From Alteromonadaceae bacterium (GTDB lineage Bacteria; Pseudomonadota; Gammaproteobacteria; Enterobacterales; Alteromonadaceae): 64,000 nucleotides of DNA. Under the pieces are notes generated by a model. It worked only from the letters and a program-made list of their open reading frames with translations, was not told where the DNA came from and searched no databases. Of this stretch, positions 46,056-55,733 are shown one piece after another. The stretch covers positions 62,001 to 126,000 of the forward strand of contig WKFJ01000054.1 of the NCBI GenBank assembly GCA_014872785.1, in the 5' to 3' direction. A program made the translations under genes and the position numbers. Position 1 is the stretch's first letter; the number at the start of each line of letters is the position of its first letter.

Positions 46056-46340
46056 TTACAGCATCCCTTTTAATCTGTGTTGTGTTTGCCAACCCGCATC
46101 GCCTAAGGACTTCACAAAGTATACTTTTAACGAAGCCTGTCCTTGAGAACCAAAATAAACAATTTTACTCGCTTCACCTCGGTTTTTAGTAACGTACCAA
46201 CGCTCGTCGCCATAAGCCATGCCGCGGCTTGGCATTAACATCGCACATAAATCTGCTTTGCCCTTTACAGGGGTAATATGTGCAATGATATTCGCCTCAT
46301 TTATGTTGTAGGTTTGAAAAACGCGTGCCAAATATCCCAC
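46056..46340 (-). CDS. DUF6150-like (septoil-knot) small protein
   Basis: This is a 94-residue protein whose body consists of short strand repeats (ANIIAHITPVKGKADLCAML, ERWYVTKNRGEASKIVYFGS, QASLKVYFVKSLGDAGW), the pattern of DUF6150 proteins built from xxADLxVYxVKYRSxA units. It has no signal peptide. It converges on the gene at 45396 (three bases apart) and lies near the distal end of the type VI locus. The function is unknown. Confidence 0.65.
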   Translation of the reverse strand: MGYLARVFQTYNINEANIIAHITPVKGKADLCAMLMPSRGMAYGDERWYVTKNRGEASKIVYFGSQGQASLKVYFVKSLGDAGWQTQHRLKGML

Positions 46341-46465
46341 CTGTTAATTAAGTGTTTGCAATTGAAAGATTTTCGGACTATCGTCGAAGTGTCGGTTAAA
46401 CAATTTATCAGTGAGCAGTGCGATCCTCCATTGGGCTCGTACTCGTGCTGTCGAGTAAATTAAAT

Positions 46466-46915
46466 ATGAGTTTTGGTGGTAGTCGGTTAGGCCAAAACCC
46501 AGTTAAGTTAATTGGGATAAACGCGCCATTCCAACCAGCGTTACAATTTGGTCGTGAACACAGCGCAGATAATGATCCTCGTGCGAGAGCTGCGAGTGCT
46601 TGGGGCGGTTCATCATTTTCGGGGCGTAGCCAAGACAATGGTGCCATCACAGAGCCTCTTCCAACTCGCCAACAAACTGAGATGAGTCACCAATTATCGC
46701 CTCAGATGCAGAATATGCTACGCGGTGGCATAAAGCCTTTGGCCAATCAAGGTCGACAACAAGCTGCAAACTCGCCGATTGAGCTTCACTCAGTACATTT
46801 AGGTGCTGCAATTGGCGGGTCTCAAAAACGTCAATCCACTGTGTCTGCTTGTGCCACAGGGTCGGGTCACATGACGCTACGCAAGGTGTCTGGAGACTAT
46901 AACTATCAAGTGTGA
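46466..46915 (+). CDS. hypothetical protein convergent with the T6SS operon
   Basis: This is a 149-residue protein rich in Gly, Ser, Gln and Asn with no membrane segment and no recognised motif. ATG 46466 follows a T/A-rich leader; the in-frame start at 46418 adds residues without clear support. Codon choice resembles nearby real genes and no better frame exists on the other strand. It is the only rightward gene inside the type VI region, which makes it a candidate cargo or accessory gene, but nothing in its sequence shows this. Confidence 0.55.
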   Translation: MSFGGSRLGQNPVKLIGINAPFQPALQFGREHSADNDPRARAASAWGGSSFSGRSQDNGAITEPLPTRQQTEMSHQLSPQMQNMLRGGIKPLANQGRQQAANSPIELHSVHLGAAIGGSQKRQSTVSACATGSGHMTLRKVSGDYNYQV

Positions 46916-46927
46916 TTGCGAAACTTG

Positions 46928-47464
46928 TCACACTTCATCTCCTGAATACTTTTCGAACACCTGTTCACCTAAATCCTTTATCATATAAAAATAGGTTTGG
47001 TTATCGATAAACCCTTCGATTTCAGATGTCACTGTAAACCCGCGATTTAGGTAGAATTGATAATTATGTAGGGTGCTGGTTTCGATCACTATTGCCCGTG
47101 CTCCCATTTCGATGGTTAGCTTTTGTGCCAGTTGCAGTAGTTTGTCGCCCAGGCCTTGGCTGCGAAACTCTGGCTCTACCCAAAATGAAAACAGTGATGC
47201 GGTATTCCAACGACGGTGTAAGATCAACCCACCAATCAGCGTTTCATTGGCTCCCCAAGCGTTAACAAACCCTTCGTATTCAACGACATATTGCCCAAGC
47301 TTATCCGCCTCGAGTTCGGCTATTTTAGCTTCAAGGGGATGTTCTCTTCTTCCTAGTGGCTTGTAACCCATATCAAGCAACAGCTGACCTTGACGACCAG
47401 CATTAAACACCTCTTGATATTGTCCGTGAACTTCAACTGAGCTCTGAGAATCACTACTCACCAT
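46928..47464 (-). CDS. GNAT-family acetyltransferase
   Basis: This is a 178-residue N-acetyltransferase. The acetyl-CoA motif is FWVEPEFRSQGLGDKLLQLA, followed by ARAIVIETSTLHNYQFYLNRGF. It follows tssA by 12 bases in the type VI operon. It could modify a component or a self-directed effector, or be a passenger. The substrate is unknown. Confidence 0.8.
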   Translation of the reverse strand: MVSSDSQSSVEVHGQYQEVFNAGRQGQLLLDMGYKPLGRREHPLEAKIAELEADKLGQYVVEYEGFVNAWGANETLIGGLILHRRWNTASLFSFWVEPEFRSQGLGDKLLQLAQKLTIEMGARAIVIETSTLHNYQFYLNRGFTVTSEIEGFIDNQTYFYMIKDLGEQVFEKYSGDEV

Positions 47465-47476
47465 GGCTGGGTATCT

Positions 47477-48601
47477 TTACTGTTTGCGCTGTTGTTTAGG
47501 GTCTAACTCAAGTCCCATTATCTCAAATATGTTTAACTGGCCTTGATATTGAATAAACAGCTCCTGGTACAACTCGGCTGTATTCATTTGTCCCCATTCA
47601 ATTGCTTTATAAATTAAATGAGGCACCGGACTATGTGGGTCATCATGCGATATGTATTCTGCCGCTTCCGCTAATTGTGCATAGGCATCGGTTCTATTGC
47701 GAATTGGTCCGCCATGGCCACCACCTGAACCTGCGGCAGCACTGTGAAGTGCGTCTTCTTCGTATTCTTCCTCATCATCGACAGGAGCTGCTTCTAAGCC
47801 ACCTCGGTGTTTTACATGACTGTACAAAGTCTCATAAATCTCTTCGAGCAATGAACGCATACCGTGCAATGACGGAGAATACTGGCCACAGAGGTCATCT
47901 AAGAGTTGAGTGAAGTCGTCAATCGCAATGATTGCCAACTGTAAATCTTCGAAAAGATTTTTATAAAACTCGATGGGGGTGGCAATAATTGCGCTTACAA
48001 TAGTTTGGGTCTGCAGGATATCTTCCGGATTTAAATCCTTTTTTGCATCAGGCGGAAGCTGCTCATATTGCGTTGCCAACTCCCAATCTGCCCAACTGTA
48101 AAGAATATCTCCACGGGCAATCGTGACAGGAAGTTGTTTTACTACCGGTTGTAACTTCTCGTTTAACCAAACGATCAAATTGGTTCTGTACTCAATATCG
48201 CCATCTTCAACCTCTGGGTACATCGAATCCCAAAATTGCACGCATAGCTGATGAATAAAGTGAATGCAGGGGCCGATGGCTGGAAAGCCTTTTTTATTGA
48301 TTTGGGCTTCAAGTAACCAAATCGCTAGCTGTAAATCTTTACTCTTTTCAGAAATGGCTTGCAGGGCAATGTTGGTAACTTCGTCCCAATCGGCCATGTT
48401 GAGATCGTGTTCCCATTGCCCCATAGGTAATGACGGGTCATCAGCACTACGCGCCGCCTTAATTGCGGAATACACGCCATTGTGCTTGAGGTTGGTTCCA
48501 CTGGGAGCGTCTGATTCTATTTGATTCATCAAACTCTCGATGGGTACCCCTAGCATACTGTTAAAACGGTCTTGTAATAATTCAGCGTATTGTACTGACA
48601 T
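47477..48601 (-). CDS. tssA: type VI secretion protein TssA
   Basis: This is a 374-residue TssA with the N-terminal ImpA domain (SDAPSGTNLKHNGVYSAIKAARSADD, then WLLEAQINKKGFPAIG and FWDSMYPE). TssA primes and caps the contractile sheath. The C-terminal part includes a Glu-rich and a Gly-rich linker (DDEEEYEEDALHSAAAGSGGG) before the final helical domain (AYAQLAEAAEYISHDDPHSPVPHLI). It is two bases after tssM. Confidence 0.9.
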   Translation of the reverse strand: MSVQYAELLQDRFNSMLGVPIESLMNQIESDAPSGTNLKHNGVYSAIKAARSADDPSLPMGQWEHDLNMADWDEVTNIALQAISEKSKDLQLAIWLLEAQINKKGFPAIGPCIHFIHQLCVQFWDSMYPEVEDGDIEYRTNLIVWLNEKLQPVVKQLPVTIARGDILYSWADWELATQYEQLPPDAKKDLNPEDILQTQTIVSAIIATPIEFYKNLFEDLQLAIIAIDDFTQLLDDLCGQYSPSLHGMRSLLEEIYETLYSHVKHRGGLEAAPVDDEEEYEEDALHSAAAGSGGGHGGPIRNRTDAYAQLAEAAEYISHDDPHSPVPHLIYKAIEWGQMNTAELYQELFIQYQGQLNIFEIMGLELDPKQQRKQ

Positions 48602-48603
48602 GG

Positions 48604-51600
48604 TTATTGACCTCCGTTAATCACTTCCGGTGCGTATTCCGGAAATTCACTTGGAATCGTTAACGGAATTTTTTGTTTAGTATCCGTATCGATTCCATAA
48701 ACTGTAACTCTGGCGAAAGCACGCATCACATTTGGTTGTGGTGGCTGACTCTGGCCATTCTTCGCAAGCACATTAGCTTCAAATTTTAAAAGTTTCGACT
48801 CTGCAACCAGTGACTCTGTATCAATTTCAGAGGCGGAGTAATCCTGAATGAACCTCAACAGTCCCCAAATGTCTTCTATGCGATACTGCATTTGGTCGTT
48901 GAGATTGCGCGTACCATTAATGGGGAACCCTTGATAAGGAGACTGCTGTGCCCAATCTAAGGTTAAATCAACAGTGTCGCTCGGCGTCCAAAAGACAGGG
49001 GTAGGAGTACCTGGGAAATTCACTTGATACTCACCGGTAGTAAGCGTCCAACTAGCTAAATGTTGAGTAAAGGCACTTAGCTCTTGCATTACATTGAATT
49101 CAAATTCAACTTCAAGTCCTGACGAGTCTTTACCAGAGGCAAGCAAAATATTTTCAAAGAGCAGTGCAGCTTTATCCAGCTCACGCACAAAGCCTCTTGC
49201 AGCTTCGTAGGAATTATCTTTCCAAGCCAAAATCGCCATACGTTGAGCAAGCCCGTTAGCCAACGGTTTGTATTGGGTTAGGAAGTCACGCATGACTTTA
49301 GGTGACACGTTGCGCACACCTGCACTTTTGCTAAATGGGGCTTTATCAGCCAATAAATCGGTAAATAGCTTACTAATTTGAGCGTATTCTTTCTTAATTT
49401 GGTCAGCCTTGTAACTATTACAGTGGCTAATGGCTCGCTCAACAATTTGTCTATGACTCAAGGAAAAGACATCACTGCCACCTGGTTTGACTAATTCAGA
49501 GGTCGTACTAAAACAGTTACTTTGATTCACCGTGGCGAGCTCATTAGCCATGAACTGTCCTATTTGCTCAAGGCTGTTACTTGGGTCTTTATTTTGATGT
49601 TTGTTGATTTCAATGAGTGTGTTTTGCCATTTTCCAAAGAGAGAATAATTAATGTATTTACCTTTGGTGTTTAGCAAAAATACAACCAGTGGTTCAGCGT
49701 ATTCTAATGCAAGGGCAATTGAACGTTCACTTTGCGCTGACAGGTAATCCTGCAATTGACCATCACCGCTAATTCCAAAGAGTACTGTGTTGTATTGGTG
49801 TGCGCTCCACTTGGGTTTCTCCAGCGGTGTAAAAATACGGTTGTCGCGATAGAGCTTATCTACTTTTTGTAACAGCTTATAGGCGTGGTCTTGGCTTAGC
49901 TTTTTGAGCCATGCTTCACTTTCTTCAAATTCTAATTTTTGGAAGGTGAGTATTAACGCCAAAATAGAATCCATCGACTTTCTGAAGTTACCCACTGCGG
50001 CCGCTAAATAGGCCTCTTGCTGGCTGATGGGACGTAACGATTGTGGTCTAAATCCGGGAAGTTCTTCCACCATTGCGGAAGTAATGATGCGATTCATTGA
50101 AAATTGCAATTGCTTAAGCGCCACTCCCTGTGCCAAATATTGCTGCGAGTTATCGACAGGGCGGTTAGGCAAACGTAAATCGACATAGTGTGTTTGAGCA
50201 AACTCTTTATATTCTTCGAACAACCCTAATGCTTGATTTAACTTTTCGGTTGACCAGAAAAAATCTCTATCGGTTTGAATGTAATCAGACTCTCCAGAAT
50301 CCTCCATGTAGGAAAGAGACATCGTTGTGCTTATGGCATCAAACATAGAAATTGCGCTTTCGGTCAAAATCATGGGATAGCTGGTTTTGCTATACAAATC
50401 CGTGACCAAGGTTTGATTGTCATTTTCCATTGTTTGGGTGATGTGGGCTAAGCAACGCTCTTGGAAATCGTCTTCAAAACTATCCTCATAGCCAAAATAG
50501 GTACGAATTACTTTTAACGAATCTTGAATACGGGTGCACTCATTGGTTTCTGTATGGGAGTTTAACCAGTAATTTTTGAGATGGTCATTCCAGCGATTAA
50601 AGTCTTTTAACGAGTCAGCAAATTCAGGAATAGAGTTGTACCAGGTAACCACTGATGGCAAGCTGTTCAACTCTTCGCCTATCCGGAAAAACTCTTTAGG
50701 CGCCGCGACTTCACGAGCGATAATTTCAATTTCATTGTTAGCTAATTGCTTAATTTGATTCCAACGCCCAGGACTCTTGATGTCTTGGATTTTACAAAAT
50801 GGGTTGTTTTTCACTTTATTGGCATGATTGGAGATCGCGCGCAAATAAAGTGATGAACGCTCATAAAAACTCGGTGGTAGCTTTTCATTATATAAATAGG
50901 CTACCAAGTCGGTGAAGCGCTGCTCAACTTCTTCAATAGTGAAGCGATCTTCGGTGATAAGCTCTTCCAGCTCTTTTTCTTTTAATAAATCAAGTGCTAA
51001 TAAATCCAGTTTGTCGGAAAAGTCCACCGCGTCTCTTTGGTCTGAAAAAGACAAAATCTGGCTCAATATCTTGTTTTGCATACGACACTGAAACGCTGGG
51101 AACACAATGCCGTCGAAGATTTCTTCGGAAAAGTAACGCTCAACTTCATCGTTAAAAGGGTTGTGCCAAGACAACGGCATACTCAAGTAATTAATAGCAC
51201 CAGCGTCGATGTGGCTTATGTGATTGAGCACGCGATTAACATCTTCAAGCCCTGCGGTAGCTTGAATCTGTGGTTGGTTTTCAATTGCTGATACTAAGCT
51301 TTCGGTTTGCTCTTCTAGATGCACGGTGTCAAACGCCAACAAGCCGGCCAATAAGCCAATAGTTGCAATAGAGGTGTATTGGTATGCGCGCAAGCGTGAA
51401 TTGCTCGAAAGAAGCTTGTTTTGAGGCGGAAAGGCGAGCGAGTGTTCCGCGAATATTTTTTGTTCGAATAAGTCTTGAATGAATAGCTGTTGTGGCGCTT
51501 GTCCGTTTCCTTGCGCAAGTGCACCAGTAAAGTATAGACCGCGAAACATCAACGGGTTTTGTAACGCCGCACTGCCAAATAACTCGTTGCAGACAATGCC

Positions 51601-52566
51601 TATACGCTGTTCAAGTGAAGCCAGACTATTGGCTAATAGCAGCGCTTCGCTTGGCTTGTCTTTTTGCGGGTGACGGTCGCTGTTGATAATGGCTAACTGG
51701 GCACTGCGCAAAGAGCCTACTAGCAAATCAATTGCTTCGGAAATCCATGATGTTTGGTAAGCCTGAGAGTCATTATAAGGATTGGCCCAACCGAATTGAT
51801 GATGGCGAAACTTACGTAAGTGTTCCTGCGACCAAAAAGTGTTGAAGCCTTGTAATTTCTCCGCTTCGGTAATGATGACGTAGACCGGTAGAATGAAACC
51901 TACACGTTGTTGGGTAGACCAAATCTTTTTGTATACTTCAGTAGACCAATTTTCCAACTCAAGTGTGTCGCTCTCTTGTAAAAGCGACACCGGAAGGGTG
52001 ACAACAATACCATCAAGTGGCCTTTCTGGACGGAATTGCTTGAGCTCAGTAACTACTTGATGCACATTTTCATGGTGCACTACGCAACCTTGTTGGAACA
52101 AATACCAGGTATTAGTTTGTTCACCTTCAGAGCGGTCGATTAAGCGCTGTTCTTTTTTACCTAATACAGCTTCTAGTTCACGTAATATTGCACTATCGTT
52201 AGATTGTTCACCACCGCTTATCATCAAGTATGTGGGCAGTTTGTAGCGTTTTTCATGGCCACCAGATAGCAGCTGCACGGCATTGACCAAACCGCCCATA
52301 ACATTGACTTTGGGTTTGGCAACAACCGCTTTGTTCTCTTTTAACTTTTCTGTTTTCTTCCACAGTTTAGTGATGTCATCACGTGAAAAACTGATTCTGT
52401 TGAATCCACGAGGAAGGAAAGGGATCTTGATATTGATTTTCTTACCACTGGCAATAACCAGTACTACAATCAATAATATTGCAATAATTAATAGCCAAAC
52501 CAGACCGAAGTCCTCTGCCATCGGTCCCAACTTATTAAACATCTTTTTCAATTCATTAATGTTCAT
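48604..52566 (-). CDS. tssM: type VI inner-membrane protein TssM (IcmF) without a Walker A motif
   Basis: TssM forms the membrane complex with TssJ and TssL. The 1,320-residue chain has one or two N-terminal membrane helices (about 22-41), a cytosolic domain, a further helix near 385-405 and a long periplasmic C-terminal domain, ending near the TssJ-binding beta part (VMRAFARVTVYGID). At the place where other TssM proteins have GxxGxGKT after the LPxYLxxG segment, this one reads PTYLMISGGEQSNDSAIL, so ATP binding at that site is unlikely. It is nine bases from tssL. Confidence 0.92.
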   Translation of the reverse strand: MNINELKKMFNKLGPMAEDFGLVWLLIIAILLIVVLVIASGKKINIKIPFLPRGFNRISFSRDDITKLWKKTEKLKENKAVVAKPKVNVMGGLVNAVQLLSGGHEKRYKLPTYLMISGGEQSNDSAILRELEAVLGKKEQRLIDRSEGEQTNTWYLFQQGCVVHHENVHQVVTELKQFRPERPLDGIVVTLPVSLLQESDTLELENWSTEVYKKIWSTQQRVGFILPVYVIITEAEKLQGFNTFWSQEHLRKFRHHQFGWANPYNDSQAYQTSWISEAIDLLVGSLRSAQLAIINSDRHPQKDKPSEALLLANSLASLEQRIGIVCNELFGSAALQNPLMFRGLYFTGALAQGNGQAPQQLFIQDLFEQKIFAEHSLAFPPQNKLLSSNSRLRAYQYTSIATIGLLAGLLAFDTVHLEEQTESLVSAIENQPQIQATAGLEDVNRVLNHISHIDAGAINYLSMPLSWHNPFNDEVERYFSEEIFDGIVFPAFQCRMQNKILSQILSFSDQRDAVDFSDKLDLLALDLLKEKELEELITEDRFTIEEVEQRFTDLVAYLYNEKLPPSFYERSSLYLRAISNHANKVKNNPFCKIQDIKSPGRWNQIKQLANNEIEIIAREVAAPKEFFRIGEELNSLPSVVTWYNSIPEFADSLKDFNRWNDHLKNYWLNSHTETNECTRIQDSLKVIRTYFGYEDSFEDDFQERCLAHITQTMENDNQTLVTDLYSKTSYPMILTESAISMFDAISTTMSLSYMEDSGESDYIQTDRDFFWSTEKLNQALGLFEEYKEFAQTHYVDLRLPNRPVDNSQQYLAQGVALKQLQFSMNRIITSAMVEELPGFRPQSLRPISQQEAYLAAAVGNFRKSMDSILALILTFQKLEFEESEAWLKKLSQDHAYKLLQKVDKLYRDNRIFTPLEKPKWSAHQYNTVLFGISGDGQLQDYLSAQSERSIALALEYAEPLVVFLLNTKGKYINYSLFGKWQNTLIEINKHQNKDPSNSLEQIGQFMANELATVNQSNCFSTTSELVKPGGSDVFSLSHRQIVERAISHCNSYKADQIKKEYAQISKLFTDLLADKAPFSKSAGVRNVSPKVMRDFLTQYKPLANGLAQRMAILAWKDNSYEAARGFVRELDKAALLFENILLASGKDSSGLEVEFEFNVMQELSAFTQHLASWTLTTGEYQVNFPGTPTPVFWTPSDTVDLTLDWAQQSPYQGFPINGTRNLNDQMQYRIEDIWGLLRFIQDYSASEIDTESLVAESKLLKFEANVLAKNGQSQPPQPNVMRAFARVTVYGIDTDTKQKIPLTIPSEFPEYAPEVINGGQ

Positions 52567-52574
52567 AAGTCTGG

Positions 52575-53369
52575 CTAATTCCTTGTCACAATTTGTTCAG
52601 TCGCTTCTTCCAATTCTTCGTCTAATTCCATGGTTAATGCGGCCCACAGACCGGTGCTGACCACTAGGTATATGAAGAAAGCGATAAGTGTTACTCTGTG
52701 CCAGCGCGAAATAGGTGCCAATCGACCTGGCTGGTCATTGTTGCGATTGTGGAGGTAGGGTTGTGAAATTAGATGTTTTTGACCGAGATCTATTGCATCG
52801 AGCTCTGAAATTTCAGTCAGCGCATTTCTGATAAACTCTAGTTTGCCCGGGTTATTAAACAACCTGCCTCTAAACCCTTGCCAGAACACGCAAAGATACA
52901 CATAGGCTAGCTGTTTCATAGTAGGGGACATTTGTTGCCCCTTATTGTCAGAGTCAATTAAGTCCTCAACTCGTTGAATCAATTTATGTCCGGCGTTACG
53001 ACTGGAAAATAAGGTTTTTTCTAACAGCAAGTGCAACCATTCATTTTGATGGGGCCAGCGAACCATGCGCAGTAATTGGTCGTCAATGAGGGCAACAATA
53101 GCGTATTGAGCTTGCACATAGACAATGTATTGGCCAGAAGAGGCAATTGTTTTAACGCGTTCATGTTGTGAGTTGAGGAAGCTCAGTAATTGTCTGTGCA
53201 CGTGGCGAGGCACATCTGTAACCTCCACACCCTCCGAATTAACAATGCGTTGTTCGTCATCAAAGTGACGTTCAACATCGGTTTTCAGCGCACACCAAAA
53301 CGACATGCTTTCTTCAAATGCTTGAAGAATTAGCTGTCCGTGTTTGATTGTGCTTGGTGAAACGCTCAT
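52575..53369 (-). CDS. tssL: type VI inner-membrane protein TssL (DotU)
   Basis: This is a 264-residue DotU-family protein: a cytosolic helical domain with YIVYVQAQYAIVALIDDQLL and AYVYLCVFWQGFRGR, followed by one C-terminal membrane helix (about 227-248). It lacks an OmpA-type peptidoglycan-binding extension. It interacts with TssM and TssK. Confidence 0.92.
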   Translation of the reverse strand: MSVSPSTIKHGQLILQAFEESMSFWCALKTDVERHFDDEQRIVNSEGVEVTDVPRHVHRQLLSFLNSQHERVKTIASSGQYIVYVQAQYAIVALIDDQLLRMVRWPHQNEWLHLLLEKTLFSSRNAGHKLIQRVEDLIDSDNKGQQMSPTMKQLAYVYLCVFWQGFRGRLFNNPGKLEFIRNALTEISELDAIDLGQKHLISQPYLHNRNNDQPGRLAPISRWHRVTLIAFFIYLVVSTGLWAALTMELDEELEEATEQIVTRN

Positions 53370-53405
53370 TAACGTCGCCTCACTTACTTACCGATGTTTT
53401 GTGCA

Positions 53406-54797
53406 TTATTTACTCGTTTTCCTTGGAACAAACCAGTTTACGACGGCAGGTGCATGCTCCGTTAAAGAAGCGTCAGAACCCGCAATAATTAGGCGCTGTT
53501 TTGCAGCCACAAACTCTCTGTCTACTTTGACCTCAAAGAATATTTCATCGTCTCCTTCAAGGAGTTTCAATGACTTGAATTCTTTCACTTTTTCACGCTC
53601 TGCGCCGAGCGTTCTAGAGAGCAATAACAACTCCCAGTTGTTTTCTGTGGCGATCATGGCGTTTTCTAACCATTCTGCAAGTTTCTCTCGACTTGAACCT
53701 TGTGCCAGTTTACAGGATAAATTGAACACGCCATTTTCTGGCAGGAACTCAACCGGCGTTGAAAATTCATTGTCTTCATTTACATCAAATGGAATACAAG
53801 TGAAGTCAAGTCTTATGCTATCTGCGATATCGCGAATGAATTCCAACACCATGGTAAAGGTGGTGTCTAAGTCATTGTGACGATACTCGGTAAACGCTGG
53901 AGGCAGTAGATCCGGGTGGATAATCGCCATTTGTCCAGCCATACCCAAAAGAGCCATATATAGCTGTTGCGGATGCACGCAGTCACTATTAAGTAGTACT
54001 TCTACAGTGGGAAGGCTCGAGGTTAAATAGTGAATACGGCGCTTTTGAAAACTACTAACGACGCTGCTTTGCCCTTGAGTATCGGTGAAAAAGTTACGAA
54101 GACCCGTCGCTTTGGTGCGCAGTTCTGATACTAACGACTCAACGTCTTTACCTAGCGTGACCTGCAGTGGCGCGTGGGTTTTGTTCACCTGCAATACAGG
54201 CGGCGTATACTTTAAGACTTGGAAACTGCCATCATAGGTTTTTTCCATCTTGAGGATTGGAAAACTACTATAGTTTGGCGATAGCTGATTATCCACTAGT
54301 AACAACATGCGAGGGCGCAATCTTACCAAGTCAATTTGGTTTTGCATGTCATTTTGGTCAATGACCTTACCCACGTTGATACTGTCGTAACGCTTTAATT
54401 CACTGTCTACGTCACTGGCGCATCCGTCACTTAGTACTGGAACCGCTAAATGCACAAAGAATGGCTTTTGCGGCTGAATATCCTGTATTTTCGACAGTTC
54501 TAAGCTCAGCTCTTGCGCGCCTTCCAACTCTTGTTTTTTCTGGAAATCTAACGCGTATTTAGTAATGGTGCCATCGGGCATAACGGCATGTACTTTATTA
54601 ACAATAAGTTTGTCGTAAGTAATAGCGTCCTGGTCGATATCCAGCTCGGTTACGCCCCAATAAAATGGGCTAACTCGTTGCAACTGGTGGAACATTGTTT
54701 GTTCCAAATAGATATTATTTTGTTGGAAGTGCTGCGGTGACAGCAGCATGCCTTCAAACCATTGAACCGGATCTGGAGTGGGGGTTAGTGACTTCAT
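53406..54797 (-). CDS. tssK: type VI baseplate protein TssK
   Basis: This is a 463-residue baseplate component that links the baseplate to the TssLM membrane complex. The N-terminal VQWFEGMLLSPQHFQQNNIYLE is the family hallmark. The C-terminal receptor-binding-like head carries ILAGSDASLTE-type sequence, here IIAGSDASLTEHAP. The start overlaps tssJ by one base. Confidence 0.95.
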   Translation of the reverse strand: MKSLTPTPDPVQWFEGMLLSPQHFQQNNIYLEQTMFHQLQRVSPFYWGVTELDIDQDAITYDKLIVNKVHAVMPDGTITKYALDFQKKQELEGAQELSLELSKIQDIQPQKPFFVHLAVPVLSDGCASDVDSELKRYDSINVGKVIDQNDMQNQIDLVRLRPRMLLLVDNQLSPNYSSFPILKMEKTYDGSFQVLKYTPPVLQVNKTHAPLQVTLGKDVESLVSELRTKATGLRNFFTDTQGQSSVVSSFQKRRIHYLTSSLPTVEVLLNSDCVHPQQLYMALLGMAGQMAIIHPDLLPPAFTEYRHNDLDTTFTMVLEFIRDIADSIRLDFTCIPFDVNEDNEFSTPVEFLPENGVFNLSCKLAQGSSREKLAEWLENAMIATENNWELLLLSRTLGAEREKVKEFKSLKLLEGDDEIFFEVKVDREFVAAKQRLIIAGSDASLTEHAPAVVNWFVPRKTSK

Positions 54798-55330
54798 TAT
54801 TCGGTATCTCCTTCCGCTTCACCGCCAGGGGCTTGTCCTAGCATCGTCATTTGCCCGGCATCGAAAATTAGCCAAGGCGTTGCAACCTCAGATAATACTG
54901 CTTTCGCGTTTGGGTTGGTAGGGAAAAAAGCAAATGCGAATACGGCTTTTGCCTGGCCATGTCGCTCGGGTAGTTGCGTCATAATCTCACTGTAACCAGG
55001 AACAATCTCTCTGTGTACAATATCCATATTCATACCATAGCTGGCTTTGTAACCACTTCTTTCGTTAAACCATTGCTGTGCACTAACGCTAGTCAGCAGG
55101 GTAGTAAGATTTTCATCATAGGCAAATACAATATCAACGGACACTGCGTGCTTTAATGCGGTGCTCGGGTTTACTTTTAAGCCAATAGATTTTACTGCAT
55201 TGTCGGTGTGCCATGGATTGACGGTGGCTACACTGGTTTCTATCGCCGAACTAATCGTTGAGCAGCCCGAAACAAATACGCTCAGTATCAATGCAACAGC
55301 GAATAAGTGATGACGGTTTGCACTTATCAT
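54797..55330 (-). CDS. tssJ: type VI outer-membrane lipoprotein TssJ
   Basis: This is a 177-residue lipoprotein. The signal peptide ends in the lipobox VSGC with Cys23. The mature part has the TssJ transthyretin-like pattern (LKHAVSVDIVFAYDE, PGYSEIMTQLPERHGQAKAVFAFAFF). It anchors the TssM periplasmic domain at the outer membrane. The start overlaps the PAAR-like gene by four bases. Confidence 0.92.
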   Translation of the reverse strand: MISANRHHLFAVALILSVFVSGCSTISSAIETSVATVNPWHTDNAVKSIGLKVNPSTALKHAVSVDIVFAYDENLTTLLTSVSAQQWFNERSGYKASYGMNMDIVHREIVPGYSEIMTQLPERHGQAKAVFAFAFFPTNPNAKAVLSEVATPWLIFDAGQMTMLGQAPGGEAEGDTE

Positions 55331-55728
55331 GAGAGCACCATTACTTTTACTTGACTGGGCGACAAATTAATTCCAGGCACGTTTGAAATGAAGCCATTTT
55401 GTAATGACATATCTAAAAAGCGGGTGCTTGGCATACACTGGAAAAACGTCCGAAAGCTGCCCAAACAGTTCATTTTTTTTCCCATGAATTGATTAGACAC
55501 AATACCACCCAAGGGTATAGATACTTCGTTACCGTTGCTCAACATAGTTTGAGTGAGCAGATTATGTGCCGGCATTGCACTAATGAAGTGGTTAGTGATA
55601 TTGGGAATTGCCAGCGTTGAAAAGGCAAAGTTAGGCAAGGGGATAGGGATCGGACCAATAGGCGTGATGATCTTACACACATCAAGTATGCCTAATGAGA
55701 GTGCTGGAAATTGTGTTTTACAAAACAT
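55327..55728 (-). CDS. DUF4150 PAAR-like tip protein
   Basis: This is a 133-residue protein of the DUF4150/PAAR-like type: DVCKIITPIGPIPIPLPN near the N-terminus and conserved short hydrophobic Pro-rich turns. Such proteins cap the VgrG spike and carry effectors. There is no C-terminal toxin extension here, so any cargo would be a separate polypeptide. It lies five bases after DUF3540. Confidence 0.8.
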   Translation of the reverse strand: MFCKTQFPALSLGILDVCKIITPIGPIPIPLPNFAFSTLAIPNITNHFISAMPAHNLLTQTMLSNGNEVSIPLGGIVSNQFMGKKMNCLGSFRTFFQCMPSTRFLDMSLQNGFISNVPGINLSPSQVKVMVLS

Positions 55729-55733
55729 TCCGG

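Noticed and set aside
46647-46931. Leftward 94-codon frame overlapping the GNAT stop by four bases
   Set aside because: The GTG start lacks a ribosome binding site and the sequence has no family character; the opposite frame at 46466 has better codon use.
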